Positions 8,621 through 17,030 of a stretch of 48,136 nucleotides of DNA are shown here, one piece after another. The translations under genes were made by a program, and so were the position numbers. The number at the start of each line of letters is the position of its first letter. The first letter of the stretch is position 1. Under the pieces are notes generated by a model. The model searched no databases. It was not told the DNA's origin and saw only the letters and a program-made list of their open reading frames with translations. The DNA is from CAYRTV01 sp964505785 (GTDB taxonomy: Bacteria > Acidobacteriota > Aminicenantia > Aminicenantales > Aminicenantaceae), in NCBI GenBank assembly GCA_964505785.1, contig CAZDJZ010000020.1, positions 1 to 48,136 on the forward strand, in the 5' to 3' direction.

Positions 8621-11005
8621 ATGAAATATATTAAATGGTTTGAAGATGTCGGATCGGACCAGGCAGCTGAAGTCGGAGGAAAAAATGCGTCCCTGGGTGA
8701 GATGATATCCAAGCTGAAGAATCGGGGAATCCGGATTCCGGATGGCTTCGCAACCACGTCTGAGGCCTACCGGATGTTTGTCAAGGAAAATGATATCCAG
8801 GATAAACTGGAGGCGGCACTGAAAGAAATGGGCGATGGGAATCTCCCCTTGAAAAAAGCCGGCAAAAAAATACGCCGGATATTCACACGGGCGGAAATTC
8901 CGGACGACTTGGCGCAGGAGTTGCGGAAAGCGTATCAAGCTCTGTCACAAAAATATGGAGCGGATGAAGCAGACGTAGCTGTGCGAAGCTCGGCCACGGC
9001 GGAAGATCTCCCTGAAGCCAGCTTCGCCGGCCAGCAGGAGACATTTCTCAACGTAACCGGAGAAGAGGAGCTCCTGGATGCATGCCGGAAATGTTATGCC
9101 TCCCTCTTTACCGACCGGGCTATTTCATACCGTCAGGAAAAGGGATTCGATCATTATAAAACCGCTCTTTCCATCGGCGTCCAAAAAATGGTCCGGGCGG
9201 ACAAGGCCGGCTCCGGAGTGATGTTTTCCTTGGACACGGAAACCGGATTCAGAGATGTGGTGGTCATCAACGCAGCCTGGGGATTGGGTGAAAATGTTGT
9301 GCAGGGTTTAGTCAACCCGGATGAATACAGGGTGTTCAAACCTTTGCTCGGCAAGAAGGGTCTCAAGCCGGTTATCCAGAAGGAAACAGGTTCAAAAGAA
9401 AAGAAAATGGTCTATGCCGGCGGCGGAAGCCGGGACACAAAAAATGTGGAAACATCTAAAAATGAGCGGGCTGCTTATGTCCTTAATGATGAGGAAATTA
9501 TAAAATTGGCGGACTGGGCTGCGCTCATAGAAGACCATTATGATAAGCCTATGGATATGGAATGGGCCAAGGATGGAAATTCTGGAGATCTCTTTATTGT
9601 TCAAGCCCGGCCGGAAACCGTTCAATCCTTGAAAACCGCAGGTCAGATGAAGACCTTTAAGCTTAAGGAAAAGGGGAAGGAAATCATTGAAGGCCTGGCA
9701 ATAGGTGAATCAGTGGCTGCGGGAAAATCTCAAATCATCAAAGACCCGGATGAAATTGATCAGTTTGAAGAGAACGCGATTCTGGTAACCGGCCAGACGG
9801 ATCCGGACTGGGTTCCCATCATGAAAAAAGCAGCGGGGATCGTGACTGACCACGGAGGCAGGACGTCCCATGCCGCCATTGTAAGCCGGGAACTGGGAAT
9901 CCCGGCTGTGGTCGGGACCAGGGAAGGTACCTCCGAAATAAATGACGGTGATGCTGTCACTATTTCCTGTGTTGAAGGCGATAAAGGTATTGTTTACGCC
10001 GGAAAACTGGATTTCGAAGAACATGAACTGGATCTGAGGAAAATACCGGATACGGAAACACGGATTATGATGAATATTGCCAGTCCGGCGGCAGCTTTTC
10101 GCTGGTGGCGGCTCCCGGCACGGGGAATCGGTCTGGCGAGGATGGAATTCATCATCAACAATATCATCAAAATCCATCCTTTGGCCTTGATCAATTTTAA
10201 TTCACTGTCGGATAAACAAGCTGAAAAAGAAATTTCCGCCTTAACCCGGGGTTTTGATAATAAAGAAGACTACTTTGTTGAGCATCTTTCCCGGGGAATA
10301 GCGCGCATCGCCGCCTCCCAGTATCCGGAGCCGGTGATCGTCCGCATGAGTGATTTCAAAACCAATGAATATGCCAATCTGGTAGGCGGAGGGGAGTTTG
10401 AACCTGAAGAAGCCAACCCCATGCTGGGATTCCGCGGGGCTTCCCGTTATTACAGTCAGCGCTACAGGGATGGCTTCCGCTTGGAATGTCTTGGAATTAA
10501 GCGGGTTCGGGATGAAATTGGATTAGATAATGTTATCATCATGATTCCGTTCTGCCGGACTTTACGGGAAGCTGACAAAGTACTGGATGTTCTGGCAAGC
10601 TACGGGCTTGAGAGGGGAAAAAACGGGTTGGAGGTCTATGTGATGATTGAAATCCCCTCCAATGTGATTTTAGCGGAAGAATTCGCCAGCCGCTTTGACG
10701 GTTTTTCCATCGGCACCAATGATTTGACGCAGCTGATTTTGGGTGTTGACAGAGATTCCGAGGAATTATCCGAAATATACGATGAGCGCAATGAAGCGGT
10801 TAAAACAATGATCCGTCAAGTTATTGAACGGGCTCATAAACACGAGACAAAAGTCGGCCTTTGCGGCGAGGCCCCCAGTGACCACACGGATTTTGCTGCT
10901 TTTCTAGTGGAAGCGGGGATTGATTCCATATCCCTTAATCCGGATAGTGTCATTGAAGTAAAGAAACGGGTCCATGAGAAAGAAAAGGCGTTAAAGAAAA
11001 AGTAA
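8621..11005 (+). CDS. ppsA: Phosphoenolpyruvate synthase
   Basis: Makes phosphoenolpyruvate from pyruvate and ATP, with AMP and phosphate as co-products; the gluconeogenic entry from pyruvate in organisms living on amino acids. The 794-residue length is typical. Domains in order: N-terminal ATP-binding PPDK_N domain (about 1-340; VGGKNASLGEM at 17-27, RSSATAEDLP near 123-132), the swivelling phosphohistidine domain with GGRTSHAA (catalytic H417), and the C-terminal PEP-utilising TIM barrel with the LCGEAPSD motif (catalytic C748). The start follows a weak AAGAGAGTG. It is a single gene behind a sigma-54-like element, which would make its expression depend on an activator. It is followed by element A copy 4. 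Confidence 0.96.
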   Translation: MKYIKWFEDVGSDQAAEVGGKNASLGEMISKLKNRGIRIPDGFATTSEAYRMFVKENDIQDKLEAALKEMGDGNLPLKKAGKKIRRIFTRAEIPDDLAQELRKAYQALSQKYGADEADVAVRSSATAEDLPEASFAGQQETFLNVTGEEELLDACRKCYASLFTDRAISYRQEKGFDHYKTALSIGVQKMVRADKAGSGVMFSLDTETGFRDVVVINAAWGLGENVVQGLVNPDEYRVFKPLLGKKGLKPVIQKETGSKEKKMVYAGGGSRDTKNVETSKNERAAYVLNDEEIIKLADWAALIEDHYDKPMDMEWAKDGNSGDLFIVQARPETVQSLKTAGQMKTFKLKEKGKEIIEGLAIGESVAAGKSQIIKDPDEIDQFEENAILVTGQTDPDWVPIMKKAAGIVTDHGGRTSHAAIVSRELGIPAVVGTREGTSEINDGDAVTISCVEGDKGIVYAGKLDFEEHELDLRKIPDTETRIMMNIASPAAAFRWWRLPARGIGLARMEFIINNIIKIHPLALINFNSLSDKQAEKEISALTRGFDNKEDYFVEHLSRGIARIAASQYPEPVIVRMSDFKTNEYANLVGGGEFEPEEANPMLGFRGASRYYSQRYRDGFRLECLGIKRVRDEIGLDNVIIMIPFCRTLREADKVLDVLASYGLERGKNGLEVYVMIEIPSNVILAEEFASRFDGFSIGTNDLTQLILGVDRDSEELSEIYDERNEAVKTMIRQVIERAHKHETKVGLCGEAPSDHTDFAAFLVEAGIDSISLNPDSVIEVKKRVHEKEKALKKK

Positions 11006-11023
11006 AAAATGATAGAATAACTA

Positions 11024-11241
11024 GTATGGATTATGCACGGGCCGGGATTGCCGCAGACGATGGCAATTCTATAATTCAATGTTGTCCCGAGGAGCTTAGC
11101 GACGAGGGATCTCAGACGCCGCCTGCACGAGGAGACGGTGCCGATTTATTTGGGGCGATGAAGCATGAGATCCTTCACGTCGTTTCACTCCTCAGGATGA
11201 CACGGTGTGTCATTTTCGAACAAATAAGTCAGATTAATTAA
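11024..11241 (+). mobile_element. Element A copy 4, long hairpin, directly upstream of atpD
   Basis: One of the best preserved copies. It carries GGGCCGGGATTGCCGCAGAC, GAGGAGACGGTGCCG and, near the right end, GTGTCATTTTCGAAC. Two arms, 11080-11117 and 11163-11202, form an imperfect inverted repeat (GTCCCGAGGAG against CTCCTCAGGATGAC; GGGATCTCA against TGAGATCC). The transcript could therefore fold into a long hairpin with a loop of about 45 bases. The copy ends three bases before the atpD start, so it forms the leader of the ATPase operon. Confidence 0.75.
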
Positions 11242-11243
11242 AG

Positions 11244-12632
11244 ATGAACAAAACGGAAAAAAAACAAAAAAATACCGGATACATCCAGTCTATTCGCTCT
11301 AGTGTTGTGGATATCCATTTTCCAAAAAAACCGCCCTCTATTAATCAACGCCTGAACGCCGGCGAAAACGGACAGGTGGCCATTGAAGTGATGATGCATT
11401 TGGATTCCAATGTTGTCAGGGGAATTGCAATGCAGCCTACGCAGGGGTTGAAACGGGGAGATGAAGTTGATGACACCGGCCGGCCGATTCAAGTCCCGGT
11501 AGGACCTGAATTAACCGGGAGGGTTTTTAATGTATTTGGGGAGCCTATTGACGGGGGCGATCCTGTAGAAAGCGAGATGATGCGGTCTATCCATCAAGAA
11601 CCGGTTTCGTTGGCCCGGCAAGTTACGACTGAGGATATTTTTGAAACCGGGATCAAGGCGATCGATGTGCTGGCTCCTTTGGAACGGGGCGGCAAGGCCG
11701 GAATGTTTGGAGGCGCCGGTGTCGGCAAGACCGTTTTGATCATGGAAATGATCCATAATATGGCCAGTCATCATGAAGGGGTCAGCATATTCTGCGGGAT
11801 AGGAGAAAGGAACCGGGAAGGGGAGGAGCTCTACAGGGAGATAAAGGAAGCTGAGGTGTTAGACAAGGCGGTATTGATCTTCGGTCAAATGGACGAACAG
11901 CCCGGAGCACGGTTCCGGGTGGGTCATGCCGCCCTGACTATGGCGGAGTATTTCCGCGAAGACAGAAAACAGGATGTGCTGCTCCTGATAGATAATATTT
12001 TCCGTTTTATTCAAGCGGGATCGGAGGTATCCGGTTTGCTGGGGCAGATCCCTTCGCGCGTGGGTTATCAGCCTACCTTGGCGACGGAACTATCCGCGCT
12101 TGAAGAGCGGATATGCAGTACCGCATCAGGATCCATATCCTCTATTCAGGCGGTCTATGTTCCTGCGGATGATTTCACTGACCCGGCTGCCGTGCATACC
12201 TTCGGCCATTTGTCTGCTTCCATTGTGCTTTCGCGCAAACGGGCCAGCCAGGGATTCTATCCGGCTGTAGACCCGCTGGAATCAAAATCTAAAATGCTGG
12301 CTTCGCACATTGTGGGGAAACGGCATTATGAAATTGCTCAGAAGATACGCAGCACGTTGGCGCAATATGAAGATTTGAAAGATATTATCGCCATGCTGGG
12401 AATTGAAGAGCTCAGCCGGGAGGACCAGAAAACCGTGCACCGGGCGCGCCGGCTGGAGCGCTTCCTGACTCAGCCTTTCTTTACCACTGAACAGTTTACC
12501 GGCCACAAGGGAAAGCTGGTCAAGCGGGAGGACGCATTGGAAGGATGTGCGCGTATTTTAAATGATGAATTTTCCGATTATCCGGAAAAATCCCTTTATT
12601 TGATCGGGGATATTGATGAGGCGGAAAAATGA
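11244..12632 (+). CDS. atpD: N-type ATPase subunit beta
   Basis: Catalytic beta subunit of the F1 sector of an N-ATPase; it binds and turns over ATP at the alpha/beta interface. Seen: 462 residues; Walker A GGAGVGKT (156-163, K162); GERNREGEE soon after; Walker B region VLLLIDNIFRF; and the SALEERI segment. It opens an operon whose order atpD-C-Q-R-B-E-F-A-G, with beta and epsilon first and no delta gene, is diagnostic of N-ATPases. These are usually an additional, horizontally spread rotary ATPase. No strong Shine-Dalgarno sequence is visible (only TAAAG). The leader is element A copy 4. It overlaps atpC by four bases. Confidence 0.97.
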   Translation: MNKTEKKQKNTGYIQSIRSSVVDIHFPKKPPSINQRLNAGENGQVAIEVMMHLDSNVVRGIAMQPTQGLKRGDEVDDTGRPIQVPVGPELTGRVFNVFGEPIDGGDPVESEMMRSIHQEPVSLARQVTTEDIFETGIKAIDVLAPLERGGKAGMFGGAGVGKTVLIMEMIHNMASHHEGVSIFCGIGERNREGEELYREIKEAEVLDKAVLIFGQMDEQPGARFRVGHAALTMAEYFREDRKQDVLLLIDNIFRFIQAGSEVSGLLGQIPSRVGYQPTLATELSALEERICSTASGSISSIQAVYVPADDFTDPAAVHTFGHLSASIVLSRKRASQGFYPAVDPLESKSKMLASHIVGKRHYEIAQKIRSTLAQYEDLKDIIAMLGIEELSREDQKTVHRARRLERFLTQPFFTTEQFTGHKGKLVKREDALEGCARILNDEFSDYPEKSLYLIGDIDEAEK

Positions 12633-13015
12633 AACTGAAAGTCTTGCTGCCAACCAGGATCTTCGCGGAAGAAGAGGTCCATAGAATATCCGGAGAGGCA
12701 TTGAACGGATCGTTTACGATACTGCCCCGGCATGTGGATTTTGTCACGGTCCTTCAGCCGGGACTATTGTATTATGAAAGCGAAGCAGGGGAGACCTTTT
12801 TGGCTGTGGATAAAGGGGTGTTAATGAAGGCCGGAGAGGAAATGCTGGTATCGGTCAGAGGTGCCGTCAGGGTTGAAAATCTGAATGATGTCCGCAGGGT
12901 AGTGGAAAAGCGCTATCAAGAAATGAATGAAAAGGAAAAGAAATCGCGTTCGGTCCTGGCCCGGTTTGAATCGGAATTTGTGAGAAGATTTTTAGAACTG
13001 GAGAAAAATGTCTGA
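12629..13015 (+). CDS. atpC: N-type ATPase subunit epsilon
   Basis: A 128-residue central-stalk subunit. The N-terminal beta-sandwich (about 1-85) has the family pattern GSFTILPRHVDFVTVLQPG. A helical C-terminal hairpin (about 88-128) follows, with little sequence similarity to standard epsilon, as is usual for N-ATPases. Epsilon couples gamma to the c-ring and can limit ATP hydrolysis. The ATG overlaps the atpD stop (ATGA) and the 3' end overlaps atpQ by eight bases, indicating translational coupling. Confidence 0.93.
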   Translation: MKLKVLLPTRIFAEEEVHRISGEALNGSFTILPRHVDFVTVLQPGLLYYESEAGETFLAVDKGVLMKAGEEMLVSVRGAVRVENLNDVRRVVEKRYQEMNEKEKKSRSVLARFESEFVRRFLELEKNV

Positions 13016-13349
13016 AAACCAGAAGAAAAACAAGCCCCGGGAAAGGCAAAGAGAAATATCACGGAATATCGGGAAAAAAGCGGAAAGGAAAATGGAAGCG
13101 CGAAGGCATAAGGATGAAGAAAGCATCTGGTTTGGATTGGGTATGTTCGGCCTGGTGGGATGGGCGGTATCCATTCCGACTGTGATAGGCATTGCTGTGG
13201 GTGTTTGGCTGGATTCCCGGTATCCAGGTCCGGTTTCCTGGACCTTAACTTTTCTGTTCATCGGAATTGTACTGGGTTGTTTGAATGCCTGGTATTGGGT
13301 CTCCAAAGAAAGAGACAGCATTCAAAAGAAAGACGGGAATAAAAAATGA
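13008..13349 (+). CDS. atpQ: N-ATPase subunit AtpQ (AtpI/AtpZ-like)
   Basis: A 113-residue membrane protein at the AtpQ position of the operon. Seen: a very basic N-terminal region (about 1-38), then two membrane segments (about 43-70 and 76-97) joined by a short WLDSRYPGP turn, as in the AtpI/AtpZ family. AtpQ is thought to assist c-ring assembly or ion supply to the N-ATPase, but its exact role is unproven. It overlaps atpC by eight bases and atpR by four. Confidence 0.88.
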   Translation: MSENQKKNKPRERQREISRNIGKKAERKMEARRHKDEESIWFGLGMFGLVGWAVSIPTVIGIAVGVWLDSRYPGPVSWTLTFLFIGIVLGCLNAWYWVSKERDSIQKKDGNKK

Positions 13350-13651
13350 ATGGAATATTGAGCTATATGCTGTCTCTGCTAGCCGGTTTTTTCCTGGGAT
13401 ATATATTCTTCGGGGGCCTCTGGCTGACAGTACGGCGGCTTCCTCAAATGAAAAATCCTTTCCTTTGGATGATTTTAAGTTTGCTTCTGCGTTTGGGAAT
13501 AGCATTAACCGGGTTTTATTTTATCGTCCGCGGCGGGCATTGGATCCGGCTGCTGATTTGTCTGGCCGGTTTCATGGTGGTCCGTTATATTTTGGCGGCT
13601 CCCATGCGTAGACAGGTGAATGCGGCTAATGATGAAAAGGAGCCGGGATGA
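13346..13651 (+). CDS. atpR: N-ATPase subunit AtpR
   Basis: A 101-residue membrane protein with three predicted helices (about 5-30, 38-60, 66-85). It sits in the AtpR position and has the family-like arrangement of a conserved arginine in a membrane helix (LLLRLGIALTGFYF and VVRYILAA). AtpR occurs only with N-ATPases, where it has been proposed to interact with the ion-binding glutamate of subunit c. It is coupled on both sides by four-base ATGA overlaps. Confidence 0.9.
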   Translation: MNGILSYMLSLLAGFFLGYIFFGGLWLTVRRLPQMKNPFLWMILSLLLRLGIALTGFYFIVRGGHWIRLLICLAGFMVVRYILAAPMRRQVNAANDEKEPG

Positions 13652-14367
13652 ATATCAGTCCGGATACCGTGATTTTCTGGGAATGGGGATTTATTAAAAT
13701 CAATGCCACTATTGTTTTTACCTGGGCGGTCATGGGATTTTTGGTCCTGGTTTCCTGGCTGGTCACCCGCAACATATCGGTGGAATCCGGTTTTTCCCGC
13801 GGTCAAATGTTTATGGAAGCGCTGGTGGATATTATCCGGGATCAGATTAAGGATATCATTCGGCATGACCCATTGCCCTATCTGCCGTTTATCGGCACAT
13901 TATTTTTATTTATTTCCGTATCCAATTTTTTTGCTTTCGTTCCCGGATATGAGCCGCCGACCGGGTCCATAACCACGACGGCGGCTTTGGCGATTTGTGT
14001 TTTTTTTGCCGTTCCAATTTATGGGATTACTGAAGCAGGAGCGGTACAATATTTTAAGCATTATATTAAGCCGACCGTTTTTATGCTGCCTTTTAATGTT
14101 ATCGGAGAACTGTCCCGCACTTTGGCATTGGCTGTGAGGCTTTTCGGCAATGTGATGAGCGGAACCATGATCGCGGCCTTGCTGCTTTCAGTGGCGCCTT
14201 TGTTTCTGCCGGTGATTATGGACGCCCTGAGCCTGCTGATCGGTCAGATTCAGGCATATATATTTGCTGTGTTGGCAGCCGTTTATATCGCATCCGGAAC
14301 CAAGGTCGAGAAAAAAGAGCAAGAGAAGATCAATTCAAAGCAAGAAGGTAAAGAAAAGGAGGAATAA
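13648..14367 (+). CDS. atpB: N-type ATPase subunit a
   Basis: Stator channel subunit a of the Fo sector, 239 residues, with about six membrane helices. The essential arginine lies in ALAVRLFGN (R164), and the following helix has GQIQAYIFAVLAAVYIASGT as in other a subunits. The lysine/glutamate-rich C-terminal tail (about 217-239) is extended. It would form the two ion half-channels against the c-ring. It overlaps atpR by four bases, and atpE follows after two bases behind AAGGAGGAA. Confidence 0.96.
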   Translation: MNISPDTVIFWEWGFIKINATIVFTWAVMGFLVLVSWLVTRNISVESGFSRGQMFMEALVDIIRDQIKDIIRHDPLPYLPFIGTLFLFISVSNFFAFVPGYEPPTGSITTTAALAICVFFAVPIYGITEAGAVQYFKHYIKPTVFMLPFNVIGELSRTLALAVRLFGNVMSGTMIAALLLSVAPLFLPVIMDALSLLIGQIQAYIFAVLAAVYIASGTKVEKKEQEKINSKQEGKEKEE

Positions 14368-14369
14368 TC

Positions 14370-14645
14370 ATGGAAAGTATCAATATAATCGGCGCGGCTT
14401 CCATCATCATCGCCGGGTTGACTATTGCTATCGGATCGGTCGGTCCGGCCCTGGGGGAAGCCCGGGCGCTTGCTCAGGCGCTGAGTTCTATTGCACAGCA
14501 GCCGGATGAATCGAATACCATCACCAGGACCCTTTTTGTCGGCTTGGCTATGATCGAATCAACAGCTATCTACTGCTTTGTGATTTCCATCATTCTGATA
14601 TTCGCTAATCCATTCTGGAGCCACGTCATACAAACAGGAGGCTGA
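14370..14645 (+). CDS. atpE: N-type ATPase subunit c
   Basis: A 91-residue rotor-ring hairpin with two membrane helices (about 6-28 and 54-80) and a QQP loop (43-45). The ion site resembles Na+-binding c subunits: E63, S64, T65 and Y68 correspond to E65, S66, T67 and Y70 of the Ilyobacter tartaricus ring, and E30 replaces its Q32. N-ATPases were predicted to pump Na+ from such motifs. However, the Burkholderia pseudomallei N-type c-ring, which also has two carboxylates, was reported to bind protons, so the ion is open. A strong AAGGAGGAA precedes the start. Confidence 0.96.
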   Translation: MESINIIGAASIIIAGLTIAIGSVGPALGEARALAQALSSIAQQPDESNTITRTLFVGLAMIESTAIYCFVISIILIFANPFWSHVIQTGG

Positions 14646-14647
14646 AG

Positions 14648-15493
14648 GTGGAAATCGATCTTTTTACATTTATCGCCCAGATCATTAATTTCCTGATTTT
14701 AGTGCTTCTGCTGCGGAAATTGCTGTATAAACGCGTGGTCCAGGCGATGGATCAGCGGGAATCACGAATACAGTCGAGGCTTCAGGAAGCGGAAGAAAAG
14801 CAGGAAAAGGCGGATGAGGAAGCGGATACTTACCGGAAAAAACAGAACGAATTGGAACAGAAAAAAGAAAATATTATCAACAATGCCGAACAGGAAGCGG
14901 ATGAGAGGAAACAGGACCTGTTGAAGCAGGCGAGGAATGAGGTGGATGAGAACCGGCGAAAATGGCGGGGAGATTTACAGAGGCAGAAAGAAATTTTTAT
15001 GAATAATCTGAGGGAAACCGCCGGCCGTCAAATATACACCGCGGTCCGGAAAGTACTGAATGACCTGGCGGATGAAGAATTAGAGGACCACATTATCCGT
15101 TTCTTTATAAAACGGATCAAAGATTTGGATAAAGAAAGAAAGGAGAAGCTCCGCTCGGAGATTAAGGAATCTTCCGGGAAAATCACGGTTGTGACGGCAT
15201 TTGCGATAAAAAAGAAATTAAAGGATTTTCTGCAAAAAGCCGTGAATGACCTTTTTGAGAGGGAGATGCCGGTGGAATTCCAAAAAGACAATAAATTAGT
15301 ATGCGGAGTGGAACTGCATGCCCGCGACCAGACTGTTGCATGGAGTATAGAGAGTTATTTATCCGAATTGGAAGAGCGGCTCTCGAGGGAATTGGAAGAC
15401 AATCTTCCCAGGGAAAAAGAGAAAAAAAGCTCCCAAAAAAAACCGGAAAACAAACAAGATGAATCCAAAAAAAATCAAGAACAAAAAGGATAA
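14648..15493 (+). CDS. atpF: N-type ATPase subunit b with delta-like C-terminal region
   Basis: Peripheral stalk subunit, 281 residues, much longer than a standard b subunit (about 160). It starts at GTG behind AGGAGG. One membrane helix (about 6-25) is followed by a long charged coiled coil (about 30-130). The C-terminal part (about 178-250) resembles the end of subunit delta/OSCP: KITVVTAF, then LVCGVELHARDQTVAWSIES (from about 217), which matches the LIGGL...DGSL pattern of delta. The operon has no atpH, so this b subunit seems to carry the delta function. A Lys/Glu/Gln-rich tail (about 255-281) ends inside atpA, a 35-base overlap. Confidence 0.93.
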   Translation: MEIDLFTFIAQIINFLILVLLLRKLLYKRVVQAMDQRESRIQSRLQEAEEKQEKADEEADTYRKKQNELEQKKENIINNAEQEADERKQDLLKQARNEVDENRRKWRGDLQRQKEIFMNNLRETAGRQIYTAVRKVLNDLADEELEDHIIRFFIKRIKDLDKERKEKLRSEIKESSGKITVVTAFAIKKKLKDFLQKAVNDLFEREMPVEFQKDNKLVCGVELHARDQTVAWSIESYLSELEERLSRELEDNLPREKEKKSSQKKPENKQDESKKNQEQKG

Positions 15494-17030
15494 GGATAAA
15501 GATACTGCACTGAGCCGGGTTCTGGAAAAAATTGAAGCTGATCTTTCTCGGTCTATGCAGAATACTCAGGCGGAGATTTCCACGCGGGAATCCGGACGCG
15601 TGTTCAATGTAGGAAAAGGGATCGCTCGAATCCGGGGATTGTCCGGCGTAAAATACGAAGAATTGCTGCAGTTTGAGGAACAAAAAATGGGGATCGCGTT
15701 TAATTTGGATAAGGATGAAGTGGCGGTGGTCCTTTTGGATGAATATGAAAATATTAGTTCAGGGGGAGTGGTCAGGCGGACCGGCAGGGTTGCGGATGTG
15801 CCGGTGGGTGAGGAGATGATCGGCCGGGTTGTGGATCCTATAGGCAGGCCCCTTGACCGGAATGAGCCGATCCGAACCAGTGAAAGATGGCCGATTGAAA
15901 GAAAGGCGCCTTCGATTATGCAGCGGGCGCCGGTGGAAGTCCCCCTGCAAACAGGGCTGCAAGCGGTGGATGCTTTGATCCCCGTCGGCCGCGGCCAGAG
16001 AGAACTCATTCTGGGGGACCGCCAGATCGGCAAAACGGCTATAGCATTGGATACGATAATCAATCAAAAGGACAAAGACGTTATATGCATTTACTGCAGC
16101 ATTGGAAAGGAAAGCGCGACTGCGGCTAAAGTGATTGCGGATTTGAGACGGTTTGACGCCATGGATTATTCCATTGTGGTGGCTGCACATGGAGAAGACC
16201 CGCCCGGATTTAATTTCATCGCTCCCTACGCGGCGACCAGTATAGCGGAATACTTCATGGAAAAAGGCAGGGATGTTCTTATTGTTTATGATGATTTAAC
16301 CCGGCATGCCCGGTCTTACCGGGAATTATCTCTCCTGCTTCGGCGCCCTCCGGCGCGGGAAGCGTATCCCGGGGATATTTTTTATATCCACTCCCGGCTT
16401 CTGGAACGGGCCACTCATTTGAGGGAGGACTATGGCGGCGGTTCCCTGACAGCGCTGCCGATCATAGAAACCCAGGCTGAAAATATTTCCGCTTACATCC
16501 CCACCAATCTGGTCTCGATCACCGACGGGCAGATCTACCTGTCACCTAAATTGTTCAGTGAAGGTGTTCTGCCGGCGGTGGATGTAGGGAAATCGGTATC
16601 CCGGGTTGGAGGAAGAACCCAGCTTCCAGCTTACCGGGAGGTGGCAGGTGATCTCCGGCTCTCCTATTCTCAGTATAAAGAGCTGGAAACATTCGCCCGC
16701 TTCGGGACCCGGCTGGATGAGGAAACCCGGCACACCCTGGAGAGGGGAAGGCGGGTCCGGGAAGTGCTGAAGCAGCCGCAATATAAACCGATTCCCGTGG
16801 GGGAACAGATGGCGCTGCTGCTGGCGGTATCCGAAGGCCTGCTGGATTCGGTCCCTTTGGCTAAAATCGAAGAGGCCAAAGACCGCATCCGCCATGATAT
16901 CCGCGAAAAGGCTCCGGATGCAGCCCGGCGTATGGAAGAAGGAGAAAAATTGTCCGAAGACGATAAAGATAAGATTCTATCCCGGATTCAGGATTTAATC
17001 ACTGATCTGCAGGAAGTGGAGAAGGAATAA
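15459..17030 (+). CDS. atpA: N-type ATPase subunit alpha
   Basis: Non-catalytic nucleotide-binding subunit of F1, 523 residues. Walker A is GDRQIGKT (K192); PIGRPLDRNEPI and GGSLTALPIIETQ follow the family pattern. The chosen ATG gives a very lysine-rich N-terminal extension (NPKKIKNKKDKDKD) and overlaps atpF by 35 bases. A later start would remove sequence that aligns with other alpha N-termini, since the next methionine is at residue 33. The upstream sequence has no good Shine-Dalgarno, so translation may be coupled to atpF. The stop TAA shares a base with the atpG start. Confidence 0.96.
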   Translation: MNPKKIKNKKDKDKDTALSRVLEKIEADLSRSMQNTQAEISTRESGRVFNVGKGIARIRGLSGVKYEELLQFEEQKMGIAFNLDKDEVAVVLLDEYENISSGGVVRRTGRVADVPVGEEMIGRVVDPIGRPLDRNEPIRTSERWPIERKAPSIMQRAPVEVPLQTGLQAVDALIPVGRGQRELILGDRQIGKTAIALDTIINQKDKDVICIYCSIGKESATAAKVIADLRRFDAMDYSIVVAAHGEDPPGFNFIAPYAATSIAEYFMEKGRDVLIVYDDLTRHARSYRELSLLLRRPPAREAYPGDIFYIHSRLLERATHLREDYGGGSLTALPIIETQAENISAYIPTNLVSITDGQIYLSPKLFSEGVLPAVDVGKSVSRVGGRTQLPAYREVAGDLRLSYSQYKELETFARFGTRLDEETRHTLERGRRVREVLKQPQYKPIPVGEQMALLLAVSEGLLDSVPLAKIEEAKDRIRHDIREKAPDAARRMEEGEKLSEDDKDKILSRIQDLITDLQEVEKE

